Assembly: GCA_910587155.1 (NCBI GenBank)
Contig: CAJULA010000008.1
Coordinates: 48,337 to 112,336 of the forward strand
Direction: 5' to 3'
Origin: an uncultured Lachnospiraceae bacterium
GTDB taxonomy: Bacteria > Bacillota > Clostridia > Lachnospirales > Lachnospiraceae
DNA: 64,000 bases
Shown here: piece by piece, positions 15,089 to 23,890 of the stretch
How positions within the stretch are numbered: the stretch's first letter is position 1
How the letters are laid out: every line of letters starts with the position of its first letter
Made by a program: the position numbers and the translations under genes
Notes under the pieces: model-generated
What the model was told of the DNA's origin: nothing
What the model saw: only the letters and a program-made list of their open reading frames with translations
The model's database searches: none

Positions 15089-17122
15089 ATGGAATCAAAT
15101 TCGCAAATCCGCGTATTAAAAGGCGTCGGTGAGAAGACGGCCGCTCTGTTTGAAAAAATTGGCATAGGGAATATAGAGGATTTGCTGCGGCATTATCCCC
15201 TGGCCTATGATACGTTTTCTGCCGCTGTTGCGATGGACAGGCTGCAGGCCGGTGTGCTGTGTGCGGTGCGCGGACGGCTGTCCGGGGGGATTGCCATGAG
15301 GCGGGTACGCTCTCTTACGATCTCCGTCTGCCGGGTCAGCGACGGGACGGAGACGGTTTCCCTCACTTTTTTTAATATGCCGTATCTGAAAAACAGGATA
15401 AAGCCGGGAGAAGACTATATTTTCCGCGGTGTGGCGCAGGGCGGGCCGGGGAAATGGAAGATGGAACAGCCTGCGGTCTGTACGCCTTCCGCTTATGAAG
15501 AACTGCTTGATACCCTGCAGCCCCGGTATTCTCTGACAAAGGGACTGACCAATCATATGGTGACAAAGGCAATGCGGCAGGCTCTTTCCCTTTGCAGCGG
15601 GCCGGGGGAGTATTTACCGGAGGATATCCGGGCATGCTATGATCTGATGGAATACCGGGAGGCACTGGAAGGCATTCATTTTCCCGCGCACAGAGACATG
15701 CTGCAAAAGGCGAGGAACCGGCTGGTATTTGATGAATTTTTTCTGTTTATACTGCGATTGCGGTGGTGCCGGGAGCATGAACAGGCGGCGGAGAACAGAT
15801 GGCCCATGGCGGACAGGCCGGAGAGCGAGCGGCTGATCCGGGAGCTGCCGTATCCTCTGACGGGTGCGCAGAGACGGGTCTGGGACGAGATCAAAGCGGA
15901 CCTTGCGGGAAAGACGGTGATGAACCGGCTTATACAGGGGGATGTGGGGTGCGGCAAAACGATATTGGCAGTGCTGGCCTTGCTGCAGACAGTGGCCTGT
16001 GGCTGGCAGGGTGCGCTGATGGCGCCGACGGAAGTGCTGGCAAGGCAGCATTTTGAATCCCTGTGCGAGCTGACAAAGGCGCATGACCTGCCCTTTGTCC
16101 CCCTGCTTTTGACCGGTTCCATGTCAGCCAGGGGAAAAAAAGAATGCTACCGACAGATTGAGTCAGGAGAGGCCAATGTGGTGATCGGTACGCATGCGCT
16201 CATTCAGGAAAAGGCAGTGTATCGGAATCTGGCGCTTGTGGTGACGGACGAGCAGCACCGTTTCGGTGTGCGTCAGCGGGAAGCACTGGCCGGAAAGGGG
16301 ACAGATACCCATGTGCTTGTCATGAGCGCCACGCCCATCCCCAGGACGCTGGCCCTTATTCTCTACGGGGATCTCCACATCTCACTCGTGGATGAGATGC
16401 CGGCCCGGCGTCTGCCGATCAAAAACTGTGTGGTGGATATCTCTTACCGGGAAAAAGCGTACCGCTTTATCGGAAAGGAGATCGAAAACGGCAGACAGGC
16501 CTATATTATCTGCCCCATGGTAGAGGAGGGGGAGATGGAAGGGCTGGAGAATGTAGTGGCCTACAGTGAAAAACTAAAGGGTATCTTTCCTGCGCAGGTA
16601 CGGATTGCCGCTCTTCACGGCAGGATGAAAGCTGCGGAAAAAAACAGGATTATGGAGGCGTTTGGCCGGGGAGAGATTGATATTCTTGTCTCCACAACCG
16701 TGGTGGAGGTAGGAATCAATGTCCCCAATGCTTCGGTGATGATGGTGGAAAATGCGGAACGTTTCGGTCTGGCGCAGCTCCATCAGCTCCGCGGAAGGGT
16801 GGGAAGGGGCAGTGAGCAGTCCTACTGTATTTTTGTCAGCACGTCCGGGCAGACGCATACGATGGAGCGGCTGTCGGTTCTGCGCAGATCCAATGACGGG
16901 TTTCTGATTGCGGAAGAGGATCTGCGGCTGCGGGGGCCGGGCGACATGTTTGGGATCAGACAGAGCGGCAGTCTGGAATTCAGGCTGGCGGATATTTATC
17001 AGGATGCAAAGATATTACGGCAGGCAGACCGGGCAGTGGAAGATCTTCTGAGGAAGAAAGGCGGCATGACGGGAGATCTGGGGCTGTCTCTTCCCTATAT
17101 GGTTGACTTTGCAGGCATCTGA
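15089..17122 (+). CDS. recG: ATP-dependent DNA helicase RecG
   Basis: 677 residues. An N-terminal wedge/OB region is followed by two helicase domains. Walker A is GDVGCGKT with Lys290; the DEQH box is 387-390; motif III is MSATPIPRTL; and motif VI is QLRGRVGRG. RecG reverses stalled forks and processes Holliday junctions. ATG 15089 is preferred over an upstream TTG because GGGAGAG lies 6 bases before it and the protein then begins in the normal place. It heads a run of closely spaced same-strand genes that continues through the cobalamin cluster. Confidence 0.96.
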   Translation: MESNSQIRVLKGVGEKTAALFEKIGIGNIEDLLRHYPLAYDTFSAAVAMDRLQAGVLCAVRGRLSGGIAMRRVRSLTISVCRVSDGTETVSLTFFNMPYLKNRIKPGEDYIFRGVAQGGPGKWKMEQPAVCTPSAYEELLDTLQPRYSLTKGLTNHMVTKAMRQALSLCSGPGEYLPEDIRACYDLMEYREALEGIHFPAHRDMLQKARNRLVFDEFFLFILRLRWCREHEQAAENRWPMADRPESERLIRELPYPLTGAQRRVWDEIKADLAGKTVMNRLIQGDVGCGKTILAVLALLQTVACGWQGALMAPTEVLARQHFESLCELTKAHDLPFVPLLLTGSMSARGKKECYRQIESGEANVVIGTHALIQEKAVYRNLALVVTDEQHRFGVRQREALAGKGTDTHVLVMSATPIPRTLALILYGDLHISLVDEMPARRLPIKNCVVDISYREKAYRFIGKEIENGRQAYIICPMVEEGEMEGLENVVAYSEKLKGIFPAQVRIAALHGRMKAAEKNRIMEAFGRGEIDILVSTTVVEVGINVPNASVMMVENAERFGLAQLHQLRGRVGRGSEQSYCIFVSTSGQTHTMERLSVLRRSNDGFLIAEEDLRLRGPGDMFGIRQSGSLEFRLADIYQDAKILRQADRAVEDLLRKKGGMTGDLGLSLPYMVDFAGI

Positions 17123-17163
17123 ACGTAAAATAAATGAGGAAAATAGTCGGAAAGGAAAGAGAC

Positions 17164-18018
17164 GTGACTGCGATTGTAACAGACTCTAACAGCGGGATTA
17201 CACAGGAAGAAGCCAGAGAACTGGGGGTATTTGTACTGCCCATGCCTTTTATGATAGAGGATGTCATTTATTATGAGGGGAAAGACCTGACGCAGGAGAC
17301 ATTTTATAAAAGGATGGAAGCAGGAGAGCGGATCAGCACCTCTCAGCCCACGCCGGAGGAAGTGACAAGGCTGTGGGAGGAAGTGCTGAAGGAGCATGAA
17401 CAGCTGGTCTATATACCCATGTCCAGCGGGCTTTCCGGTTCCTGTCAGACGGCACAGCTTCTGGCAGGGGATTATGAGGGCAGAGTTTTTGTGACGGATA
17501 ATCAGCGGATTTCCGTTACCCAGAGGCAGAGTGTGAAGGACGCGCTTTTGCTGGTACGGGAGGGGATGGATGCCGGACGGATCAGGGATACACTGGAAGA
17601 GGACCGGTTTCATTCCAGTATCTATATTATGCTGGAAACGCTGACTTATCTGAAGCGGGGCGGACGTATCACACCTGCGGCGGCGGCACTGGGAAATATC
17701 CTGCGCCTGAAACCGGTACTGCAGATTCAGGGAGAAAAGCTGGACGCATTTGCCAAAGCGAGAACACTGGCGCAGGGCAAAAGCATTATGACAAATGCGG
17801 TAAAAAACGACATTGCCCGGCGGTTTGGCGGCAAAGAGGCAGGTGTGCGGCTGTTTATTGCCCACAGTCATAATGAGGCCGGGGCGCAGGCTTTTCGAGA
17901 GGAACTCAGATCGGAATTTCCGGGCAGCGAGATTGAGATTCAGTGCCTGTCGCTGAGTATCGGCTGTCATCTGGGGCCGGGTTCTCTGGCGCTGGCCTGT
18001 ACGCAGAATCTTCGCTAG
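17164..18018 (+). CDS. DegV family fatty-acid-binding protein (FakB-like)
   Basis: 284 residues from GTG 17164, which has GGAAAGAGAC just before it and places the conserved VTAIVTDSNSG at the N-terminus, as in other DegV proteins. An ATG at 17134 would add ten unlikely residues. Family motifs include the ISTSQPTPEE Ser/Thr pocket, MSSGLSGS and LKRGGRI. DegV/FakB proteins bind a fatty acid and hand it to FakA, encoded at 5582. Genomes usually have several DegV paralogues with different chain preference, so pairing with this FakA is likely but not shown. cbiD starts 3 bases after its stop. Confidence 0.88.
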   Translation: MTAIVTDSNSGITQEEARELGVFVLPMPFMIEDVIYYEGKDLTQETFYKRMEAGERISTSQPTPEEVTRLWEEVLKEHEQLVYIPMSSGLSGSCQTAQLLAGDYEGRVFVTDNQRISVTQRQSVKDALLLVREGMDAGRIRDTLEEDRFHSSIYIMLETLTYLKRGGRITPAAAALGNILRLKPVLQIQGEKLDAFAKARTLAQGKSIMTNAVKNDIARRFGGKEAGVRLFIAHSHNEAGAQAFREELRSEFPGSEIEIQCLSLSIGCHLGPGSLALACTQNLR

Positions 18019-18021
18019 GAT

Positions 18022-19182
18022 ATGAAAAACGTGGGTAACCGGGACATGCCGGATTCTTATGTATACAGGGATGGCAAAAAGCTGCGCTGCGGCTATACGA
18101 CCGGTGCCTGTGCGGCTGCAGCAGCCGGAGCCGCCGCGCAGACACTGCTGACAGGGGACATGCCGGCCCGGACCGTTCTGCATCTGCCGGGCGGGCAGAC
18201 GCTTGCCCTGGCGACGGAGCTGATTTCGGAAAGCACAGGGCGGGTTTCCTGCGGAGTGCGTAAGGACGGCGGCGACGACCGGGACGTCACGCACGGTGCG
18301 CTGATCATTGCACAGGTGGAAAAGGAGCGGACACCGGGGATCACGATCACCGGCGGGCCGGGAGTCGGGCGGGTAACGGCGCCGGGGCTGGATCAGCCGC
18401 CGGGCAGTTATGCCATCAACCGGGTTCCCAGACAGATGATCCGGGAAGCGGTGGAAGCCGCGGCCGCAGCCTGCGGATATGAAGGAGGATTTCTGGTGAC
18501 GCTCCTGGTGCCGGAGGGGGAAGCGCTGGCGGCAAAGACCTTCAATCCTTCTCTGGGAATCGAAGGGGGCATTTCCATTCTGGGGACGAGCGGCATCGTG
18601 GAACCGATGAGTGAGCGGGCACTGGTAGATACAATCCGGCTGGAAATGCAGATGCAGGCAGCCCGCGGAAGACGCTATTGTATCCTTTGTCCGGGAAATT
18701 ATGGGATGGATTATCTTAGCGGCGTGATGGGGTTTGAGAAAGGCCATGCCATAAAATGCGGTAATTTCATCGGAGAAGCCATTGATATGGCGCCTGCCTG
18801 CCATATGAAGGGGCTGCTTCTGACAGGGCATCTGGGCAAACTGGTCAAGCTGGGGGCCGGGATGATGAATACCCACTCCCGATACGGGGACGGCAGGATG
18901 GAAATATTGTGTGCCTGTGCGCTGGAAGCGGGCGGAGACATTGCTCTGCTGAAAGGCATTATGGCCTGTGTGTCCACTGACGCTGCGGTGGCACTGCTGA
19001 AAAAGGCGCAGCTGGCGACACCGGTGATGGAGATCTTAATGAAAAAGATCGAATACCATCTGCAGCGGAGAGTATTGGAAGGGATCCGCATCGGTGCCGT
19101 GGTTTTTTCCAATGAATACGGACTGCTGGGGCAGACAACGGAGGCGGCGGCGCTGGCCGGCGAGATCCGGGAAGAGGGATGA
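18022..19182 (+). CDS. cbiD: cobalt-precorrin-5B C1-methyltransferase
   Basis: 386 residues with the CbiD family hallmark LRCGYTTGACAAAAA near the N-terminus, KDGGDDRDVTHGALI, and TGGPGVGRVT. It methylates C1 of the corrin ring in the anaerobic B12 route using S-adenosylmethionine. It is the first gene of the cob/cbi cluster and lies 3 bases after degV, so it has no promoter or leader of its own. The ATG at 18046 is an alternative start. Confidence 0.95.
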   Translation: MKNVGNRDMPDSYVYRDGKKLRCGYTTGACAAAAAGAAAQTLLTGDMPARTVLHLPGGQTLALATELISESTGRVSCGVRKDGGDDRDVTHGALIIAQVEKERTPGITITGGPGVGRVTAPGLDQPPGSYAINRVPRQMIREAVEAAAAACGYEGGFLVTLLVPEGEALAAKTFNPSLGIEGGISILGTSGIVEPMSERALVDTIRLEMQMQAARGRRYCILCPGNYGMDYLSGVMGFEKGHAIKCGNFIGEAIDMAPACHMKGLLLTGHLGKLVKLGAGMMNTHSRYGDGRMEILCACALEAGGDIALLKGIMACVSTDAAVALLKKAQLATPVMEILMKKIEYHLQRRVLEGIRIGAVVFSNEYGLLGQTTEAAALAGEIREEG

Positions 19183-19189
19183 AAGTGTT

Positions 19190-19948
19190 ATGGTATATTT
19201 TGTAGGCGCAGGACCGGGGGCGGCGGATCTGATTACGCTGCGGGGGAAGGCTCTGCTGGAAAAAGCGGATATGGTTATCTATGCCGGATCACTGGTCAAT
19301 CCGGCCCTTCTGGAATATACAAAGGATGGCTGCCATATTTACAACAGCGCGCGCATGACCCTTCCGGAGGTGCTGGATACTATAGAAGGGGGCAACGGCG
19401 CGGGGATGGACATTGTCAGGCTGCATACGGGCGATCCCTGTCTGTATGGCGCCATACAAGAGCAGATGGACGCGCTGAAAGAAAGAGAGATTCCCTATGA
19501 GGTTTGTCCGGGGGTCAGCAGCTTCTGCGGGGCGGCAGCCGCCCTGAAAACAGAGTATACCCTGCCCGGACTGACTCAGTCAGTCATTATTGCGAGAGCG
19601 GAGGGCAGGACGGCTGTCCCGGACAGAGAACGGCTTTCTGCATTGGCCGGTCACGGCGCGGCGATGGTTCTTTTTCTGAGCATGGGACTGACAGAGCAGG
19701 TCAGAGAAGAATTGCTTGCAGGCGCTTACCGGGAAGACACCCCCTGTGCCATCGTATACAAAGCCACCTGGGCGGAGGAAAAGATTGTCAGAGGAACCCT
19801 GGGGCGTCTGCCTCAGATGGCCCGGGAAAACGGCATTGACAGGACGGCGCTGATCCTTGTGGGTGATTTCCTGGAAGGCGAGTATGCGCTCTCCCGTCTG
19901 TATGCGCCGGATTTTTCCACAGCATTTCGCAGGGGAACCGGGCGATGA
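19190..19948 (+). CDS. cbiF: cobalt-precorrin-4 C11-methyltransferase
   Basis: 252 residues. The start MVYFVGAGPGAADLITLRG and the GDPCLYGA and CPGVSSF motifs are typical of the SUMT-like fold and of CbiF/CobM specifically. It adds a methyl group at C11. The start is ATG 19190; an upstream extension in the same frame is arginine-rich and belongs to the cbiD 3' end. The stop overlaps cbiG in an ATGA junction. Confidence 0.93.
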   Translation: MVYFVGAGPGAADLITLRGKALLEKADMVIYAGSLVNPALLEYTKDGCHIYNSARMTLPEVLDTIEGGNGAGMDIVRLHTGDPCLYGAIQEQMDALKEREIPYEVCPGVSSFCGAAAALKTEYTLPGLTQSVIIARAEGRTAVPDRERLSALAGHGAAMVLFLSMGLTEQVREELLAGAYREDTPCAIVYKATWAEEKIVRGTLGRLPQMARENGIDRTALILVGDFLEGEYALSRLYAPDFSTAFRRGTGR

Positions 19949-21012
19949 TACAGGTCGGTATTGTGGCGTTCTCAGAAAAGGGCGGCAGGCTGGCACTTCG
20001 TCTGGTGGCGGCGCTCCGGGAACGGGGTTTTGCGCCGCAGGGCTATCTTTCCGGGCGGCATCAGGCGGAGGGGCTGGAGGCTTTTACGAGCCTGTCCTCT
20101 CTGACAGCACGGCTTTTTACGGAAAAGGATCTGCTGCTTTTCATTGGCGCCTGCGGTATCGCAGTACGGGCCATTGCGCCTTATATCAAAAGTAAGATGA
20201 AAGATCCGGGGGTGGCAGTGGCGGATGAGTGTGGCAGATATGTGATTTCACTGCTGTCCGGACATGTGGGTGGCGCCAATGACTTTACGATGTTAACGGC
20301 CGGGCTGTTGGGGGCAGAGCCGGTGATCACCACCGCCACGGACAGAAACGGTATGTTCGCCGTTGACAGCTGGGCGGCGTCGCAGCATCTGCGGATTATG
20401 GAACCTGCGACGATCGTTGCCATCTCTTCCCGGCTGCTTGCCGGAAAAGCCGTGGGAGTATGCAGTGATATTCCCATAACAGGCCCTCTTCCCCGGGGGC
20501 TGGTCTGGCAGGATGGAGAAGCGGAAGAGACAGGGCTCCGTGCGGGAATCGTGATTTCTTATGATGCGGAAGGGGCGCACAGCCGTTTCCCCATCGCCTG
20601 CCCGCTGGTGCCCATGGATCTGGTGGTCGGTATGGGATGCAGAAAAGGGACAGAGGCAAAAGCTCTGCGGCTCTTTTTGTGCCGGGTACTGGAGGAGAAC
20701 GGCCTGCAGCTTCGGCGGGTGGGGCGGCTCTGCTCCATTCGGGCCAAAGAGGGGGAAGCGGGGCTGGTGCAGCTGGCCAGGGCACTTGGCGTAGCATTTG
20801 ACACCTGGACGGCCGGCGAACTGATGCAGGCAGAGGGAAGCTTTGTCTCTTCTGCGTTCGTACAGTCGCAGATGGGCGTGGATAATGTATGCGAACGGAG
20901 TGCCGCTCTGGGGAGCGGAGGCGGACGCAGGCTGGTGGCAAAGCAGCGGGAAAACGGAATGACACTGGCCGTTTATCAGAGAGAGATAAAGCCGGTGTTC
21001 CGGGCGCCATAG
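19945..21012 (+). CDS. cbiG: cobalt-precorrin-5A hydrolase
   Basis: 355 residues. The N-terminal and central regions (LFIGACGIAVRAIAP and SLLSGHVGGANDFT) and the C-terminal CbiG/CobE-like domain (GMGCRKGTEAKAL and AGELMQAEGSF) are all present. It opens the delta-lactone and releases acetaldehyde during ring contraction. It starts with ATGA overlapping cbiF. Confidence 0.93.
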   Translation: MIQVGIVAFSEKGGRLALRLVAALRERGFAPQGYLSGRHQAEGLEAFTSLSSLTARLFTEKDLLLFIGACGIAVRAIAPYIKSKMKDPGVAVADECGRYVISLLSGHVGGANDFTMLTAGLLGAEPVITTATDRNGMFAVDSWAASQHLRIMEPATIVAISSRLLAGKAVGVCSDIPITGPLPRGLVWQDGEAEETGLRAGIVISYDAEGAHSRFPIACPLVPMDLVVGMGCRKGTEAKALRLFLCRVLEENGLQLRRVGRLCSIRAKEGEAGLVQLARALGVAFDTWTAGELMQAEGSFVSSAFVQSQMGVDNVCERSAALGSGGGRRLVAKQRENGMTLAVYQREIKPVFRAP

Positions 21013-21035
21013 CGGACGGGATGAGAGGCAGGGAT

Positions 21036-22622
21036 ATGGGACTTTATATTGTGGGAATGGGGCCGGGAAAGCCGGAGGGTATGACGGCAGAAGCGCAGAC
21101 GGTGCTGACTGACTGCGAAGTCATAGCCGGGTATACGGTCTATACACAGCTTCTGAAGGAGCGGTTTCCCGAAAAAGAATATATCAGCACACCCATGAGG
21201 CAGGAGATCATCCGCTGCCGCCGTGCGTTAGAGGAGGCGGCCCGGGGGCGCAAGACGGCTCTTGTCTGTAGCGGCGACGCGGGTATCTACGGAATGGCGG
21301 GACTGGTGCTGGAGCTGGCGGAGGAAATGGAGCAGGCGCCGGATATCAGGATCATTCCCGGCGTGACTGCCGCCAGCAGTGCCGCGGCACTGCTCGGGGC
21401 ACCGCTGGGGCATGATTTTGCCGTGATCAGTCTCAGCGATCTTCTGACAGATCAGGAGACGATCAAAAACCGTCTGCGGGCCGCCGCCATGGCAGACATG
21501 GCCGTCTGCCTGTATAATCCGTCCAGCAAAAAAAGAGCGGATTATCTGCGGATGGCCTGTGATATCATACTGACATACCGCAGCCCGCAGACCGTGTGCG
21601 GCTATGCCAGAAATATCGGACGGGATGGGGAAGAGACGAAAATACTTACGCTGGAAGAACTGCGCAGGGCGCAGACGGATATGTTTACAACTGTCTGTAT
21701 CGGCAGTTCCCGGACCAGGGTAATCGGCGGACGGATGGTGACACCAAGGGGGTATGAGCGCAGGCCGGACGGTCCGCGGATGCGCGAAACGGACCGGGAA
21801 GCGGGAAAAGAGCCGCCTGCCTGTCTGCCTGGCACCGTTGTCCGGGCCGTAATCTTCGGCGGTACTACAGAGGGCAGGCTGCTGTATGAAAGATGCCATG
21901 AATTGGGAATTCCCGTTTCCGTTCATGTGGCGACGCAATATGGCCGCCAGGCTCTGTCAGGCGATGAGGAAAGTCTGAAATGGCAGGAGGAGAAGCCATG
22001 CTCCGCAATCCATACGGGCAGGCTGACCGCGCCGGAAATGGAAGAAGCCATAAAAAGTGCCGGCGCGGAACTGGTGTTTGACGCCACACATCCCTTTGCC
22101 AGGGAAGCCACGGCCAATATACGGAGTGCGTGCCGTGCCCTGGGGATTCCCTGTTACAGGATCAGCCGCAGGACCGCTCCAAAGGAAGACGTGCCGGAAG
22201 CGCTTTATTTTGACAGCATCAGGGAGGCGGTATCTTTTCTTGCCGACCGTGAGGGCAATATCCTGGCGGCTACCGGCAGCCGGGATCTGAAAGAATATAC
22301 GGCGCTGGAAGATTTCCGCAGGCGTCTGTATGTGCGGGTGCTTCCCCTGCCGGGGACACTGGAAGACTGTATCGGTCTGGGAATTTGCGGACGGCATCTG
22401 ACTGCCATGCAGGGACCTTTTTCCGAAGAGATGAATTATGGCTTCTTAAAGGAATTTGAAATCAGATGGCTGGTGACCAAGCAGTCCGGCAGTGTGGGCG
22501 GGTTTGAGGAAAAGCGCGGCGCTGCCAGGCGGGCGGGAACGCATCTGCTTGTTATCCGGAAAGAAGAAGAGACAGGCATCAGCCTGAAAGAAGCAATGGA
22601 GATGTTGGAGGAACTTACATGA
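21036..22622 (+). CDS. cbiHJ: fusion of precorrin-3B C17-methyltransferase (CbiH) and precorrin-6A reductase (CbiJ/CobK)
   Basis: 528 residues. Residues 1 to about 240 are CbiH: MGLYIVGMGPGKPEGM, CSGDAGIYGMAG, PGVTAASSAAALLG and CLYNPSSKKR. A charged linker (about 241-268) leads to a CobK/CbiJ-type reductase from about 270 (AVIFGGTTEGRLLYER, FDATHPFA, AATGSRDL). The first part contracts the ring and methylates C17; the second reduces cobalt-precorrin-6A. ATG 21021 is another possible start. The stop overlaps cbiET by an ATGA. No stop or frameshift separates the two parts, so this is a real fusion. Confidence 0.9.
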   Translation: MGLYIVGMGPGKPEGMTAEAQTVLTDCEVIAGYTVYTQLLKERFPEKEYISTPMRQEIIRCRRALEEAARGRKTALVCSGDAGIYGMAGLVLELAEEMEQAPDIRIIPGVTAASSAAALLGAPLGHDFAVISLSDLLTDQETIKNRLRAAAMADMAVCLYNPSSKKRADYLRMACDIILTYRSPQTVCGYARNIGRDGEETKILTLEELRRAQTDMFTTVCIGSSRTRVIGGRMVTPRGYERRPDGPRMRETDREAGKEPPACLPGTVVRAVIFGGTTEGRLLYERCHELGIPVSVHVATQYGRQALSGDEESLKWQEEKPCSAIHTGRLTAPEMEEAIKSAGAELVFDATHPFAREATANIRSACRALGIPCYRISRRTAPKEDVPEALYFDSIREAVSFLADREGNILAATGSRDLKEYTALEDFRRRLYVRVLPLPGTLEDCIGLGICGRHLTAMQGPFSEEMNYGFLKEFEIRWLVTKQSGSVGGFEEKRGAARRAGTHLLVIRKEEETGISLKEAMEMLEELT

Positions 22623-23842
22623 GTAAACAAATCAGTATCGTGGGAATCGGCATGGGGAATCCGAATCTGCTGACCAAGGAGGCGCGATGTGCCCTGCTGG
22701 AAGCGGATCTGATCATCGGCGCCAAACGGATGAGGGGAACGCTGCCCAAAAACTGTAAGGGGCAGTATCGGGAGACATTTGAGGGAAAGGAGATCTTATC
22801 CATCATTGATGAGTGCGAGGGAGAGCACATCGCGATCTGTATGTCGGGGGACAGCGGCTTTTTCAGCGGAACCAAGGGGATTTTATCCCTGCTGGAAAAA
22901 AAGTATGAAGTCCATATCACGGCCGGTATTTCCAGTATTTCCTATCTGTCAGCCCGGAGCGGGATACCGTGGCAGGATGCCTGTATTGTCAGCCTGCACG
23001 GCAGGCAGGAAAACTGGATTCAGGCGGTGAAAAATCACGAAAAGACGTTTTTGCTTATGGGCGGGAGCCTGCGCAGTATTGTAGAAAAGCTGTGCCTGTG
23101 CGAAATGGAGGATTGTACGCTGACCATCGGTATCCGCCTGTCCTATCCGGATGAGCGTATCGTCACAGCCACTGCCGGAGAACTTCTGGAAAAAGAAGAA
23201 CGTCTGGCCGAACTGGATCATTCCCTGAGTGTGCTGTTTATTATCAATGAACGTGCCTGCACCGCACCGTCCTTCGGTCTGGCGGACGATGAATTTATCA
23301 GAGGACAGGCGCCCATGACCAAAAGTGAAGTGCGGGCCGTAACCATCAGCAGGCTCCACCTGAAAGAGAGCGCCATTGTCTATGATATCGGCGCAGGCAC
23401 GGGTTCTGTCTCCGTGGAAATGGCGGCACAGGCCTGGCGCGGCAATGTCTATGCCATCGAAAGCAGTTCCCGGGCGCTGGAACTGCTGAGAGCCAATAAG
23501 GAAAAATTTATGGCCGAAAACCTGGAAATCGTGGAGGGCAGCGCGCCGGACGCTCTGGCGCCGCTTCCGGCGCCGGACGCTGTGTTTATCGGCGGGAGCA
23601 GGAGGGAAAAAGAGAACATCCTCAAGGCTGTGCTGGCCAAAAATGCCAGGGTACATATCGTGATGAATCTGATCTCGCTGGAATCGCTGGGTGAGATGCT
23701 GGAGCTGGTAAAGAAATATCATCTGGAAAACCTGGAGATCACCCAGGTCACGGCAGTGCGGGGGCGGGAGATCGCCGGGCAGCATCTGATGGACGGACAG
23801 AATCCGGTATTTATCGTATCCATGGACGGCAGCGGCTTCTGA
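22619..23842 (+). CDS. cbiET: fusion of CbiE and CbiT (precorrin-6Y methylase/decarboxylase, CobL-like)
   Basis: 407 residues. The N-terminal ~200 residues are a CbiE methyltransferase (VGIGMGNPNLLTKEA, CMSGDSGFFSG). The C-terminal half is CbiT, with the SAM-binding loop DIGAGTGS at about 256-263. Together they methylate C5 and C15 and decarboxylate the C12 acetate, as CobL does. The fusion is common. It is followed by a 48-base gap containing spaced CTGAC repeats. Confidence 0.94.
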   Translation: MSKQISIVGIGMGNPNLLTKEARCALLEADLIIGAKRMRGTLPKNCKGQYRETFEGKEILSIIDECEGEHIAICMSGDSGFFSGTKGILSLLEKKYEVHITAGISSISYLSARSGIPWQDACIVSLHGRQENWIQAVKNHEKTFLLMGGSLRSIVEKLCLCEMEDCTLTIGIRLSYPDERIVTATAGELLEKEERLAELDHSLSVLFIINERACTAPSFGLADDEFIRGQAPMTKSEVRAVTISRLHLKESAIVYDIGAGTGSVSVEMAAQAWRGNVYAIESSSRALELLRANKEKFMAENLEIVEGSAPDALAPLPAPDAVFIGGSRREKENILKAVLAKNARVHIVMNLISLESLGEMLELVKKYHLENLEITQVTAVRGREIAGQHLMDGQNPVFIVSMDGSGF

Positions 23843-23890
23843 CGGCTGACAACTGAGTACTGACTACTGACAAAAGGAGCGGCATATGAT

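Noticed and set aside
17095..18876. 593-codon minus-strand frame across degV and cbiD
   Set aside because: It spans two well-supported genes on the other strand and looks like antisense translation without recognisable domains.
23168..23174. GCCACTG, the core of the cobalamin riboswitch box
   Set aside because: It lies inside the CbiE coding region without the surrounding conserved sequence or structure.
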